Of a DNA stretch of 64,000 nucleotides, positions 25,631 through 38,262 are shown one piece after another. The stretch spans positions 46,396,572 to 46,460,571 of the forward strand of contig NC_060059.1 of assembly GCF_020283565.1 (NCBI RefSeq), given 5' to 3'. The stretch's first letter is position 1. Every line of letters begins with the position of its first letter. The position numbers and the translations under genes were made by a program. The notes under the pieces were generated by a model. That model had not been told where the DNA came from. It saw only the letters and a program-made list of their open reading frames with translations, and ran no database searches. Source of the stretch: Trifolium pratense. Its lineage: Eukaryota; Streptophyta; Magnoliopsida; Fabales; Fabaceae.

Positions 25631-25916
25631 TAAATATAGCCTATGACCTTTGTTGATTAAATCAAAGAAAGAATGAATAAGAGTGTAGGGCCTGGTTATG
25701 TCTCGGATTGGTCTTAAGAAAATAGATTCCCTTTTATAGAGACATGCATCATATAGAGTGTGTTTAGAAGAGTCTATTTAGTGCCTTTATGGCAAGTTTT
25801 AAGGCCTGTGTGACAGAACTTACTTTTAGCCTGTGTGGCAGAACTTATTTTTAGCCTGTGTGGCAAATTTTTCTTATCCGGATCATTGTCTCATATAGGA
25901 TTGTCTTAGTTGCATT

Positions 25917-26265
25917 CACTAGTAGAAAAATGACTTTTGGTTTGGAGATACCACTACCGGTATGTGAATACCAGTAGTGAAATACATTTGACCAAAGGAT
26001 TCCACTACTGATATTTTTAAAACGGTAGTGGAAAGTTCAGAGACAAGGGATTTCACTACCGGCTTTGCTAAATCCGTAGTGGAAAGTAGACACGGTGGCA
26101 ATGTCGTAATTACGTACAAATTTGTTTTAATTATCTTCCACTACCGATCTAGGATTCACCGGTAGTGGAATCCTAATAGTGTTATTATTTTTTTCATATT
26201 CCCACTTTTCACTACCGATCTAGGATTCACCGGTAGTGGAATCCTAATAGTGTTATTATATTTTT
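25917..26265. repeat. Left subterminal palindrome array of the CACTA element
   Basis: It holds at least five inverted motifs of the form CCACTACCG ... CGGTAGTGG, including two near-identical 60-70 bp units (26138-26252) reading CACTACCGATCTAGGATTCA and CCGGTAGTGGAATCCTAATA. By family analogy these are binding sites for the element's second protein. Confidence 0.8.
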
Positions 26266-27247
26266 CATATTGTCATTTTCATTCCCAATTTTCATACGCG
26301 TTCAATCTCCCTCCCACTGCAAACTCTCCATTCTCAATCGTCCCAAGTTCTTCCAAATCGTCCCAAGTTCTTCAAATCAAACACTCCAATTTCCCAATCA
26401 TTCTCCAATCTCTCCATTCTCCATTCTCCAATCTCTCCAATTTCATTCGGTTTCATTCTCCAAACCCTAGAATGCTTGAATCGCCTCCAAATTTCTTCGT
26501 TTTTATTCGGTAAAGGTATGAATAAATCAAACTTCCTCCAAATTTCATTCGTTTTCGTTTTCATTCATTTTCATTCTTGTTCATTCGTTTTCATTCGCTT
26601 GGGTTTTCATTCGTTTTCATTCACGTCGTTTTCGTGGGTCTGTGATGTTCATTTCTGTGTGGGTCTGTGTTTTTTTGTGTGGGTTTTCATTCTTCTTCTG
26701 CTTGATGGCTTGATGATGAGAATGTCAATATAAAAATACAAATTTGCATGAGATTTGGAAGTCTGTGTAGGTCTGTGTAGGTCACTTTAGCATGAGATTT
26801 AATGAAAAGTAAAAAGATATATGGTCATTTCTGTTTATGATATTTATTTTGCTGCTATTTTGATTATTTTTTACTTCATAGATGATATGTAATGCTTGTG
26901 CTGTGCAGGGGTTGCTGTGTTAGGCGGTGATTGCTGCTCCTGCGTTAGGCGGTGATTGCTGCTCCTGCGTGTTGCTTGTGCTGTGCAGGGGCTGGTGTTG
27001 CTCTTTTTTGGTGTTGTCATCTTTGTTTGAAGTTAGAAGGTTCAATCACGGTCTCATCTACAGGTACCGATTCTATTTCAAAACATAGAAGCTATAGGCT
27101 ATGAATTTTTATTAAAATAGAATGCATAATCTAGTCATTCTGTTATAGGCTATGAATTTTTATTAAAATAGGGCGAGAGAATGTTTCGCAATAGTAACAA
27201 CCTAGTCATTCCTTTAACTTAGAATGCATAAATTTCGAAACGTAGGT
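26266..27247 (+). promoter_or_regulatory. 5' region of the CACTA transposase gene
   Basis: About 1 kb without a convincing coding exon. It contains TTCATTCG-rich stretches (26540-26640) and a direct repeat TTAGGCGGTGATTGCTGCTC (about 26923 and 26946). It probably holds promoter, leader and a 5' intron; a CGTAG/GT acceptor lies just before the transposase start. Confidence 0.4.
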
Positions 27248-30200
27248 ATGGACCGTAGTTGGATGAGAGCTAATCGATTAAGTACTGAGTACAGACATGG
27301 AGTGATGGAATTTCTACAGTTTGCGGAAAGTAATGCTGAACTAGAACGTCCTCCTCCTGAATTTCCTCCACTTTTTCTATGTCCGTGTATAAATTGTGCA
27401 AATAAAGAACCAAAACGTACTAAGAAAGAAATCATGAATCATCTAATTTGTGACGGGATTTGTCAAAATTATACACAATGGATATGGCACGGTGAAGTAG
27501 TTGCAACGCCAAGTGTGTCCCATAGAGAAAGTGGTAGTGTGGATATCGATGATCGACTGGAAGACATGATGCGTGATATTGGAGAAGATTCGTTTAAGAG
27601 GGCGCATGTGTATGAAACTTTATGCAGTGACAAGGATGAACCATTGTATCCGGGATGCACAAATTTTACCCGTTTGTCTGCGGTGTTAAAATTGTTTAAT
27701 TTGAAAGCAAAAAATGGGTGGACCGACAAAAGTTTCACTGAATTGCTTGAATTGTTGATACAAATGCTTCCAGAAGGTAATGTAATGCCAAATCGTTATT
27801 ACGAGGCGAAAAAAGTATTGTGTCCAATGGGTTTGGAGTATGAAAAGATACATGCATGCCCTAATGATTGTATATTATACCGAAAAGAGTTTGTAAACTA
27901 TAATCATTGTCCGACATGTAAGGCGTCTCGCTACAAAAAGAAAGATGGTGATTCTAGTGATGATGAGGTGACCAAAACGGGTCCTCCCGCGAAAGTCGTA
28001 TGGTACCTACCAATAATTTCAAGGTTCAAGAGATTGTTTGCTAATGCAAATGACGCAAAGAATCTTAGATGGCATGCAGAAGAGAGAAAATGTGATGGCC
28101 AAATTCGCCATGTAGCTGATTCTTTGCAATGGAAGAAAATTGACTCTTTGTTTCCAAATTTTGGCAAAGAGTCGAGAAACCTTAGACTTGGACTTGCTAC
28201 TGATGGAATGAATCCGTTTGGTAATCAAAGTACTAACCATAGTTCATGGCCTGTTCTCCTGATGATTTACAACCTATCTCCTTGGTTGTGCATGAAGCGT
28301 AAATATATTATGTTATCGATGATGATTTCAGGCCCAAGACAACCAGGAAATGACATAGATGTTTATCTAAGTCCACTAATTGATGATTTGAAAGTGTTGT
28401 GGGAGGAAGGAGTGGATGTTTTTGATTCGTATTCTGGTGAACAGTTCAACATGCGTGCCATGTTGTTTTGCACCATCAACGACTTTCCGGCATACGGCAA
28501 TTTGTCTGGGTATTCCGTTAAAGGGCATAATGCGTGTCCCATATGTGAAAAAAAAAACATGTTATAAGCAACTGAAAAATGGAAAGAAGACTGTTTATCT
28601 TGGCCACCGAAAATTTCTAAATCGTTATCATCCATATCGTAGATTGCGAAAAGCTTTTGACGGAGACCAAGAGAATGGTGTTGCTCCAACGCCCTTAACT
28701 GGAGAGGAAGTTTATGAACGACAACGAGACATTAATGTTGTCTTCGGAAAGTGCCAAAAGCCAAAAGGGAGAGTGCCAAAAGCGAAAGTGCCAAAAGCCG
28801 AAAGTGAAAGTGTCAAAAGGAAAAAGCAGCCTGTTGTGAAAAGTATATGGAAAAAGAGGTCAGTGTTCTTTGATCTTCCATATTGGTCTAGTCTTGATGT
28901 AAGACATTGTATTGATGTGATGCACGTGGAGAAAAATGTATGTGATAGTGTAATTGGAACACTTCTCGACATTAAAGGCAAGACAAAAGATGGTGCACAT
29001 GCTCGTCTTGATATGGATTTGATGGGTATACGACAAGAGTTATTACCACAAAAAATCAATGACAAGACATATTTGCCTCCCGCGTGTCACACTTTGTCTA
29101 AAGACGAGAAAACAAGTTTTTGCAAGTGTTTACAAAGTATCAAAGTGCCACATGGTTACTCGTCAAATGTCAAGAGCCTTGTATCAATGAAAGATCTCAA
29201 ATTAATCGGCTTAAAATCTCATGATTGTCATGTCTTGATGCAACAACTACTACCTGTGGCTATTCGTGGGATATTGCCCGATAATGTTAGGAAAGCTATA
29301 TGCAGGTTGTGCTTATTCTTCAATGCAATATGTTGTAAAGCAATTGATCCATTGAAGTTAGACGAGTTGGAAAACGAAGCTGCAGTTATCTTGTGTCAAT
29401 TGGAGATGTATTTTCCTCCTTCATTTTTTGACATTATGGTTCATTTGATTGTTCATCTAGTAAGGGAGATTAGATTGTGTGGCCCAATTTATTTACGGTG
29501 GATGTATCCAATAGAGCGATACATGAAGATCCTAAAAGGGTATACAAAAAACCCACACCGTCCGGAAGCTTCGATTGTTGAGAGGTACATTGCAGAAGAA
29601 GCTATTGAGTTTTGTTCAAACTATTTGTCAGAAGTGGATGCTATAGGGGTTCCCAAGTCTCGTCATGATGGAAGATGTGACGGTGTGGGCACGCAAGGTT
29701 TAAATGTCAAGAGCATGCATATTGATATAATTCTTCAAGCGCATTTGTATATATTGAATAACACTGATGAAGTTCAACCTTACTTGTCTGCTCACAAAAG
29801 CATCATAAAGAAAATGCACGATAAGATGAATGAAAAATGGGTGTTAAGAGAGCATAATAAGAAATTCTCAGAGTGGTTTAAAGAAAAGGTCTGCCAAGAT
29901 GATAGTGTTTCCGATACAATAAAGTGGTTGTCCTATGAGCCTAAATGTAACATATTGACTTGGAGTGCATATGATATTAACAAAACTTCCTTTTATACAA
30001 AATCAAAGGATGACCGCAGTACCATGCAAAATAGTGGGGTTATGATTGTGGCAGAGTCCATGCACTTCTCTAGTTCCAAAGATAAAAATCCGGTTATGGC
30101 ATCTACACCCTACTTTGGGGTGATTGAAGAGATCTGGGAGGTTGATTACGTAGTGTTTAACGTGCCTTTATTTAAATGTAAATGGATTGATATCAACAAT

Positions 30201-30503
30201 GGTGTGAGAATTGATGAATTAGGATTTACAATAGTTGATCTTTGCAAGTTAGCTTATAAAGACGAACCTTTCATCATGGCATCCCAAGCAAAACAAGTGT
30301 TTTATGTCAAAGATCCTTCTAATGAACGGTGGTCGGTGGTTCTACAAGGAAAAAATGTGCATGGTAGTTATGAAAATCAAGAGCTTGATATTTCCGAAAT
30401 TCCTCCTTTCTCATCAGATGTGCCTACCTTCATTGAAGAAAACGAAGAGGATGATGTGCATGCAGCTATTCGTTTAGATCATGACGAAGGAATATGGGAT
30501 TAG
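27248..30503 (+). pseudogene. CACTA TNP2-type transposase, single frameshift
   Basis: The first part (27248-28567) opens with MDRSWMRANRLS, the start of the transposase-associated domain, which is why I prefer this Met to the one 8 codons upstream. It continues into the TNP2 domain (ATDGMNPFG, then INDFPAYGNLSGY). In a run of ten A (28548-28557) the frame shifts at CPIC; the correct reading continues in another frame (KKTCYKQLKNGKK) to 30503. Downstream are DUF4218-like (PIERYMKILKGY, about 29500) and DUF4216-like (PYFGVIEEIWEVDY, about 30110) domains, each uninterrupted. The acidic aspartates expected in CMC transposases (DGMNPF, NDFPAY) are present. The protein cuts and joins transposon ends in the nucleus. 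One indel from intact: recent inactivation, a read error, or slippage. Confidence 0.9.
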
Positions 30504-30884
30504 AGAAGAAAAAGCTGCAGATGCTAGCATATCATTGCTTTTCTCCTTTTATTTTGATTATGTTTTGATGTGCTGTTTATGTAATGCATCTGTAATGTTT
30601 TGAATATGTACTGTTAGTTTTTAGCTTTTATGTTTTGAAAAAAAAACTTCTGCTACTGCTGTATTGTTTAAATACTTGAACCTTAAGAAATCTATTTTGA
30701 GATTCTGGGCAATATAACTTATGTTTAATTATGAGCTTGTGCTTATTTTTTTTTCTGCATAATTTGATATTTAAAATGGTTAGAACCATTTTCTGCATAA
30801 TAATTTTTTCTGCATAATTTTTTCTGCATAATCTGATTCAACCGACAATATAACTTTTTTGTGTTTTGTGTAAACAGATACGAT

Positions 30885-33800
30885 ATGGCTGATTCAACCG
30901 ACAACTCTGCTGAAACTAGTCAACGTAATAAAAAAAGTGTTAGAGGTCCCACTATGTTGAAAGCAATTGAAAACGTTCGTAAAACGGGTATAAAGATCCC
31001 TCTCCAGTTTGATCTAGAAACTGGAGAGTGTTATGGTAACAATGCCTCCCATTTTAACAGTTACGTAGCACTTCTTACTCGAGAAAGATGCAGTATTGCG
31101 AAAGAGTTGTGGAAACATATACCTGAAGGAGTAAAAAATGCTATGTGGACAGATATTAAGGTATTTGAAATTCAACATTTTGTTATATTTTATTATCATA
31201 TCAAATACATCTTATGCTAACACCAAATTTTTTAATGTAAATATTTTAGGCTATTTTTGTTATACCCGAGTTTGATGATGCAAAAAGGAATGATCATTTT
31301 AAGAAAATATGGTTTCACTATGCGGCGGAGCGGTGGAAAGATTTTAAATCACGGTTGACTAGAACTTATATCACAGACCCCAAACCAGATGACGTTCCTC
31401 CATACGTCAAGTATCCTTACATCAAAAAAGATATATGGGAAGAGTTTGTGAAGTATCGACAGACCTCTGATTTTAAGGTTAGTGTAATTTCAAAATCATT
31501 AAACTGTGTTGACTGCTGCTACTGCTGCTACTGTGTTAAATATTGTGTTTTGTGATTTGTGATTTTGTGATTTTTATGTCTTGACTGCTGCTACTGCGCT
31601 AAAACCGCGCTAAAACTGCGCTAAAACCGCGCGGAAACTGCTGTTTCTGTCTTTAACATTGCCTAAAACTGTGATTCTGCTGAAACTGCGTTAAAACATT
31701 GCCTAAACTGCTGAAACTGTGACTGAAACTGTCTTTAACATTGTTGGTAGTCTGCTGAAACTTGACTGAAACTGAAACTTGACTGAAACTGTCTTTAACA
31801 TTGCCTAAGTCTGCTGAAACTGCTGAAACTGCTGAATGTGATTTTTACATTACTAATTATTTGAGTTTATAATAGGAAAAAAGTCAAAAGGGTAGGGAGA
31901 ATCATGCAAAGAATGTTTACCCACATGTATTATCCCGTGGAGGGTATAAGAGGCTCGAGGAGCAGATGATCAATGAAAAGAGATTGTCCTTATCGAAAGA
32001 TAGTTCTGGCTTAACTGATGATGATCGTCATCCATCTCCACCGGAACGCTATGAGACATGGACGAGAGCACGACAAAAGAAAGGGGGAGAATTCACATCC
32101 GAGCCTGTAAAAAAAGTTGCTGAGAAAATTGTAAGTAACATTATAATCATGCTTTTGCTTCAAGTAACACAATTATTTACTATATTGTGACTTTGTTTGT
32201 GCATGTTGTAGGAGAAAATTGTTGAAGACTCAAAAAAGGGTGACTTTGTTCCAACGAGACGTCACGATGTCCTAACAGAAGCCATTGGAACACCTGAGCA
32301 TGGTGGTAGTGTTCGTGGTGTTGGAAAAAAACATAACATTACCACTTACTGGGGAAGATCAAAGGTTTCACGTCAAAGTCAAGGTATAGATGTCAAAGAG
32401 CAACTAGCAGCATTTAAAGCAGATTTGGAAGCTAAGTTTGAGGAAAAGTTGGCGCAAGAGCGTAAGATGATGCAAGATTCTCTTATGGAGACACTAAAGT
32501 CCATGGGTTTATCCCAAACCTCTGATACAAATAATAGAGTCATGGTACCTGAAGCGCAAACTGAACAACTTGTTGTCACCGGAAGCGCAAAAGGGAGTTG
32601 TTCTCCTGCACCGGTCAAGATGCAAAATGAACTCAAGGAGGTTGTTGTCACTGAAAGCGCAAAAGGAAGTCGTTCTCCTGCACCGGTAGCAGAGGCTCAA
32701 GATAACATGGACGATGTTCAGAAATTGTTAATGATGGTTCTGAAAAGGGGTGATGATCATTTGGATGTAGAATTAATTCATTGTTCAATGTGTACTAATT
32801 TTCTCATGTCTTGCAAGTGTATAAGAGAGTTGTTGGTGGGTTTTATTTGGCTCGACATGAGTACTCTAAGTGTTTGGTGCTCGTAAGTGTACTTTCTTAT
32901 TTACTACTATCTCAATATCTGTTAATATGTTATATATCTCTCCTAACTTTAAAATTATATTCAGGTACATTCATCGTTTATGCATTGAAAACAACACCAC
33001 AAATGTATATGGAATTTTGGAACCAACTTTTCTGAACATTGTTGGTGATGCTGGGAAAAAAAGTGATCAGAGAATATCTCAAAGTAAATGCAAGAAATAC
33101 ATCCAGCATAAGTTACAAAATGAAAAGAAAGAGTGTCAATTATTACCATTTAACCATGGGTAAGTTTGTATGAATTTGTGTATTTTTTTAATACTTATTT
33201 ATTTTTTATAACTCATAGTTATTAACAATATAATACTGCTTCCACGCACGCGTACAGAGGACATTGGCAGTTGATAGTACTTTGTCCAAAGATAAATACC
33301 GTGGTTGTTATTTGTTCACTACATTGGAAACTTAATCCAATAATGGAGAAAATTGTTTCAAGGTAATTAAGTTTATACTTTAGGGGTTTTGGTTATATAC
33401 TATAAACATAAATTATTACAAATTTTATATGATTTTATGCGGCTTTTTTTTCTTATGAATTAGTGTTTTTACGGTTGATCAAATGGCGAATGGCAATAGA
33501 AAGAACAATACCGTATGGCTTTATCCACAAGTAAGTGTGGTATTCTAACTTTATATATATTTACTTTTTTGATAAGTAAGTGTGGTATTTTTTGATCAAA
33601 TGTTACTATATATAATTTGTAGGCGAGGAAACAATATAATTCAAATGACTGTGGATACTATGTAATGAAAAATATGTTGGACATTGTCACTGCTAAGATA
33701 ACTGATTCTTGGATGGAGGTAATAATTTTTATTTTTTATACATCAATAATTTTTTATAACCGAGTCAAGAATAGTTTTATATTATTATTTACTTATTGTA

Positions 33801-33893
33801 GGTATTTAATGACCCAAAAGAGTTAACAGCTGAGGAGATGTATGAATTGCGATTACGTTGGTCAACATATTTTTTGGAGTTATTGGAGGGTTA
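30885..33893 (+). CDS. CACTA second gene: Transposase_24 plus Ulp1-like C48 protease
   Basis: Nine exons with GT/AG borders fit one frame: 30885-31160, 31250-31477, 31876-32130, 32212-32882, 32965-33159, 33258-33362, 33464-33530, 33623-33718 and 33802-33893. The N-terminal half has the Ptta/En/Spm signature (WEEFVKYRQTSDFK, then NHAKNVYPHVLSRGGYKRLE). A Lys/Glu-rich, probably coiled segment follows, with a 57-bp internal repeat (ESAKGSRSPAPV type). The C-terminus is Ulp1-like: HWQLIVL supplies the histidine, KQYNSNDCGYYV supplies the glutamine and cysteine. At the catalytic aspartate position (usual xDSLHW) this copy reads ICSLHW. Exon 4/5 junctions are the least certain. Family role: TNPA-like DNA binding plus a captured SUMO-protease domain of unknown use. 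Confidence is high for identity, moderate for exact splicing. Confidence 0.8.
31560..31840. repeat. CTGAAACTG/GCGCTAAAAC simple repeats in an intron of the second CACTA gene
   Basis: Short imperfect tandem repeats (ACTGCTGAAACTG, CGCGCTAAAACTG) fill much of intron 2 of the second gene. Non-coding. Confidence 0.7.
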
Positions 33894-34595
33894 AGATTTA
33901 TCTGGTGAGTTATAGAATAGTTAATTATTTGAACTTTGTTTTTGCAAATTGGTCTATTCAATACATTGCAGCAATTTTAGTTTACACTTGTTTATTTGAA
34001 CTTTGTTTCTGTCAAATTTGAGATTCTGCAGGGTGATGAATTGGTTATTAGCTTTAGTTTGAGTCTTGGAAGCAGATCAGGTGATGGAATTGGTATTTTG
34101 GCTCGGATGTGCATTCTCACTGTTTTGGACTGTTTATTTTGGACTATTTTAGGATGGTTTTATGAAGGAATTGGTATTAGAATTGGTATTTTTGTGATGG
34201 AATTGGTATTTTATGAAGGATTGGTATTTTAGAATTGGTATTTTAGGAATTGGTATTTTAGGATTGGTATTTTAGGAATTGGTATTTTAGGACTGTTTAT
34301 CAGGTGATGGAATTTTATGATGCTGTTGCTGAGAAGCATAGTTTAACTGCACATGAATTGTTTGATGGAAATGATCTTGCTACTTTCTTATCTAATTTGC
34401 ATCAAGATGTTGGAAATTTAAAGGCAATTGTTGTGTGGTTATTGGTTGCTAGTGCAACTGATTTTTAACATATAGCTTTAGCACTAGCAGCAATGGCTCA
34501 TTCTTTGGGGTCTGTGATGAAATTTGGTCATGCTGCACTACTAATATGCAGGCACAGGATGCTACAAAAAAACGAAAAAAAAAAATAAAACTAAC
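33894..34595. other. CACTA 3' non-coding region
   Basis: It contains a short imperfect tandem of GGAATTGGTATTTTA (about 34150-34300). The 78-codon ORF here is low-complexity. No further gene is supported before the subterminal repeats. Confidence 0.5.
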
Positions 34596-35181
34596 ATACC
34601 ACTACTGATATTTATAACAATCAGTAGTGAAAACTAACATACCACTACCGGTATTTACAAATACCGGTAGTGGAATCCCAGATTCTAAAAAAAAAAAATG
34701 AAAACCATACATACCACTACCGGTATTTGTAAATACCGGTAGTGGAATCCCAGACTCTAAAAAAAAAAAAATGAAAACCATACATACCACTACCGGTATT
34801 TACAAATAACGGTAGTGGAATCCCAGACTATAAAAAAAAAAAAAATGAAAACCATACATACCACTACCGGTATTTACAAATACCGGTAGTGGAATCCCAG
34901 ACTATAAAAAAAAAAAAATGAAAACCATACATACCACTACGGATATTGAAAATACCCGTAGTGGAATCTCATACATACCACTACCGGTATTTGTAAAAAC
35001 CGTCGTGGAATCCTCATAAATTTAATTAATAATACAGTAGAAACCTGACATACCACGACGGGTATAAAAAGACCCGTCGTGGAAAGTATTGACTTACAAC
35101 GACGAGTGTGTTTACTACCGGCCGCGGCCAGTAGTGGAATCCCTATTTGGCCGGTAGTGGAATCCCCTTTCTGCACTAGTG
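34596..35181. repeat. Right subterminal tandem array of the CACTA element
   Basis: About five copies of a 70-75 bp unit (34630-34980) each hold a palindrome CCACTACCGGTATT ... AATACCGGTAGTGG followed by AATCCCAGACT, a poly-A run and ATGAAAACCATACATA. More diverged versions (CCACGACGGG, CGTCGTGG) follow to the terminus. Confidence 0.9.
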
Positions 35182-35237
35182 ATTGCATTGCATATAGAGA
35201 TATAGAGAGGAAAAAAAAATTAACAATGCTAAGTAAA

Positions 35238-38200
35238 TGTTAGAACATTTTGTGTTGGGGGACTGCTGCAAATACTCAAACAAGAAGATGATGATGAAGA
35301 ACATGATGAACATATTGCACAAATTCCAAAGCGTGTTTATCACATACACATCAAAAGGGTTAACCGTCGAATCCCCTTCAGGATACTTTGGAAACCTTGA
35401 CATGCATTGCACATACACATCAAGCATATCGATCAACGACATTTTACGGAATAAAGTTTCTTCAATGACCCTTGTGCACTAGAGAAATGAAGAAATGATT
35501 TAGAAATAATTTTGACAGAATTGACTCATGAAATTCATGATTTCTGTTATGTATTTTCTGTCTCCTAAGTGTCTCTATTTATAGAGAAACTTATGCCAAA
35601 TGATGAAGGGGCACAACCTTTGAAAGGATTTCAAAATTGTAAATTTGAATTTCAAATTAACCATTGCAACCTTTCAAATATATTTTCGAAAATATCCAAC
35701 AATCCCCCACCACTTAGTAAGTTAAGTTTCCACTCATCCCCGAATAGATTGGTAGACAAGCTTTGAACCAATTATCCATTAGAACAAGTGTTCATAACTC
35801 ACATATGAAATCTCGGTACCATTGATCGAATTATCAAAATGACACATTTGTTAAGGCCTTGTGTCTCATATCATTTTCATGAGAATTTAAGAGTCAAGCC
35901 CTTGAACTCTATGAAGCGACCCCACTTCATTCTCATATAGGTAGACTATATCGTGAATACACCCATAATTATGCATTCAAGCAAACATATGTTATATGTC
36001 TATTAAGAGAAAAATCTCATTCTACCACTTTTTCTTTTATGGTCCAAGTATTTTTACCCCTTGGGATGTATTTGTTATTGTCAAGTACTTCAATCACTCT
36101 AATAGTGTACTTTCATCATTGAACTCAAGACTTGATGTTATTCAAGTGTGAGTTGAGTTTCCACCATTGGTGATCAATTAGATATGGGCTTGTACCACAT
36201 CCCTAATGATACCTTCAATGACTTAACCATCATCTTCGAAAACATCATATCTTTGTCAATCCTTTCGTCAAAGAATTGCAAGATTTTCCAACTTTATAAC
36301 TTTGATTTTGAATATTCAATCAACCACATAGCTATGCTTTTTAGAAACTTTGAATATTCCTTTATTTGATTTAACCGCTATCACAAAACCATGACTTTTT
36401 GTCATTCTATTGTCATTGTGTCATATACTCATATGCACAAACTTTATGTCATTATTCTCTTGTTATAACATATTTAATAATCATTTCAATTTGAAATTCA
36501 ACTTCCACTTGAATGTATCATACATTCAATACATTAAATATGTATAACATCAACAAACATGGTCATAAAGATTTGTCATGACCAATTTTTATTTCATAAG
36601 ATGGATCACACCATATACGTCATATACCCCACATGAACTTAAAATATTACTTTAGAATTTATTTCAATTTCATTTAAGAAACCTTTTCATATTATTAGTT
36701 ATCAAATAACTAATACATGTATCATAAATTCTAAATGTCAAAATCAAGTTTCATGTATAATATGTTCTATGGAAAATTCAAATAATCATCATAATAGAAA
36801 GATAAACAATGATTCAAAATCATTAACATTTTCTATAACATAATTTCCTCCATGAACAATTACCAACTTAGAATAATTTCAAAATATCAAATCAATCTTA
36901 TTATCAATATAAGCAAGAAATTAACAATAACTTTCATATTATCATACACATATAATATGAGATGATCACTTTAAATTTAATAAATTCTTGCACAAAATAA
37001 TAATAACACTAAAATATGCATTTCATATTTTGACAATTCATATACACTACTTTTATATTAAAAGAAGATCATATAAAAGCATGTCTAAAACCAAACTTAT
37101 TCAAACTTGTCAAAATTCACAATTCACATACTTTGAGTAGTTTCTGAATCATGTATATATCCATACAATTTAAATATGTACCTTTCACCGTAGTCATTAT
37201 TATATGTATATTCATCTCTCCTTCAACGTTGCTTGCATTAAACTTTCTATGAATTGAATTTAGTCGCAACCCATCATGCCCTGGTGTAATTCTTCACCAA
37301 ATCACACTTCGTTTCAACAAATAAATAAACTAATATTATTGCACTCATGATTGACGGTTAGAAGAACAATCAAAATGAAAGGCATTAAATTGACTACCAC
37401 ATACATGCCTTAAAACAAATTTATAACTGAAAAAACCATATTACTTAACAAAATTGAAGAAAGTTAATGTCAAAATTTATACATGCTTTAACCATGAACC
37501 ACAACGTACATATGTGTCTGACGTAATTTTATATTCCCTCTCATGTTTTAGAATATTGAAATTTATATACTCAAATTCAACGAATCAAACACATATGTAT
37601 GTATGATATAATAACCCTTAATATTTAATTTGCAATCAAAATATAAAATAAGAAAGATTATCGATACTTATCTCTATAAATTCAAACTTTGATGTTTTTC
37701 GCATCTCTTCCAAAGTTGCAGCCATGATTAATCATAAAAGAAACCATAAATCGAACCTAAAGATTGTTAGAACATTTTGTGTTGTGGGACTGCTGCAAAT
37801 ACTCAAACAAGAAGATGATGATGAAGAACATGATGAACATATTGCACAAATTCCAAAGCGTGTTTATCACACTAAACTTTAGGTTCGATTCGCCCCCACC
37901 ATAAACTGGATGCAAAAGGGTTAACCGGCGAATCCCCTTCAGGATACTTTGGAAACCTTGACATGCATTGCACATACACATCAAGCATATCGATCAACGA
38001 CATTTTACGGAATAAAGTTTCTTCAATGACCCTTGTGCACAAGAGAAATGAAGAAATGATTTAGAAAAAATTTTGACAGAATTGACTCATGAAATTCATG
38101 ATTTCTGTTATGTATTTTCTGTCTCCTAAGTGTCTCTATTTATAGAGAAACTTATGTCAAATGATGAAGGGACACAACTTTTGAATGAATTTCAAAATTA

Positions 38201-38262
38201 TAAATTTGAATTTCAAATTAACCATTGCAACCTTTCAAATATATTTTCGAAAATATCCAACA
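35238..38262 (-). mobile_element. Non-coding LTR retrotransposon in the left gypsy LTR
   Basis: LTRs lie at 35238-35701 and 37764-38262. On the minus strand each starts TGTTGGATATTTTCGAAAAT and ends TGTTCTAACA. The 5-bp target duplication is GTAAA (35233-35237 and 38263-38267), and the empty site is at 41317-41321 in the other LTR. A polypurine tract GGTGGGGGAT adjoins the 3' LTR. The interior (35702-37763) lacks gag and pol. A short ATG-led reading just inside the 5' LTR (minus strand, about 37723-37660) begins MAATLEEMRK and may be a gag remnant. The right-hand LTR has about 35 bp absent from the other. Confidence 0.9.

Larger units (their letters stand above)
25917..35181 (+). mobile_element. 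CACTA (En/Spm) DNA transposon, 9265 bp
   Basis: The termini are CACTAGTAGAAAAATG and TTTCTGCACTAGTG. The 3-bp target duplication ATT lies at 25914-25916 and 35182-35184. The orthologous site in the other LTR at about 41270-41285 is empty and matches exactly once one ATT is removed. Subterminal regions on both sides are packed with CCACTACCGG/CCGGTAGTGG palindromes. It carries two genes in the usual order: a TNP2-type transposase (27248-30503, one frameshift) and a Transposase_24/Ulp1-type gene (30885-33893). Confidence 0.95.
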
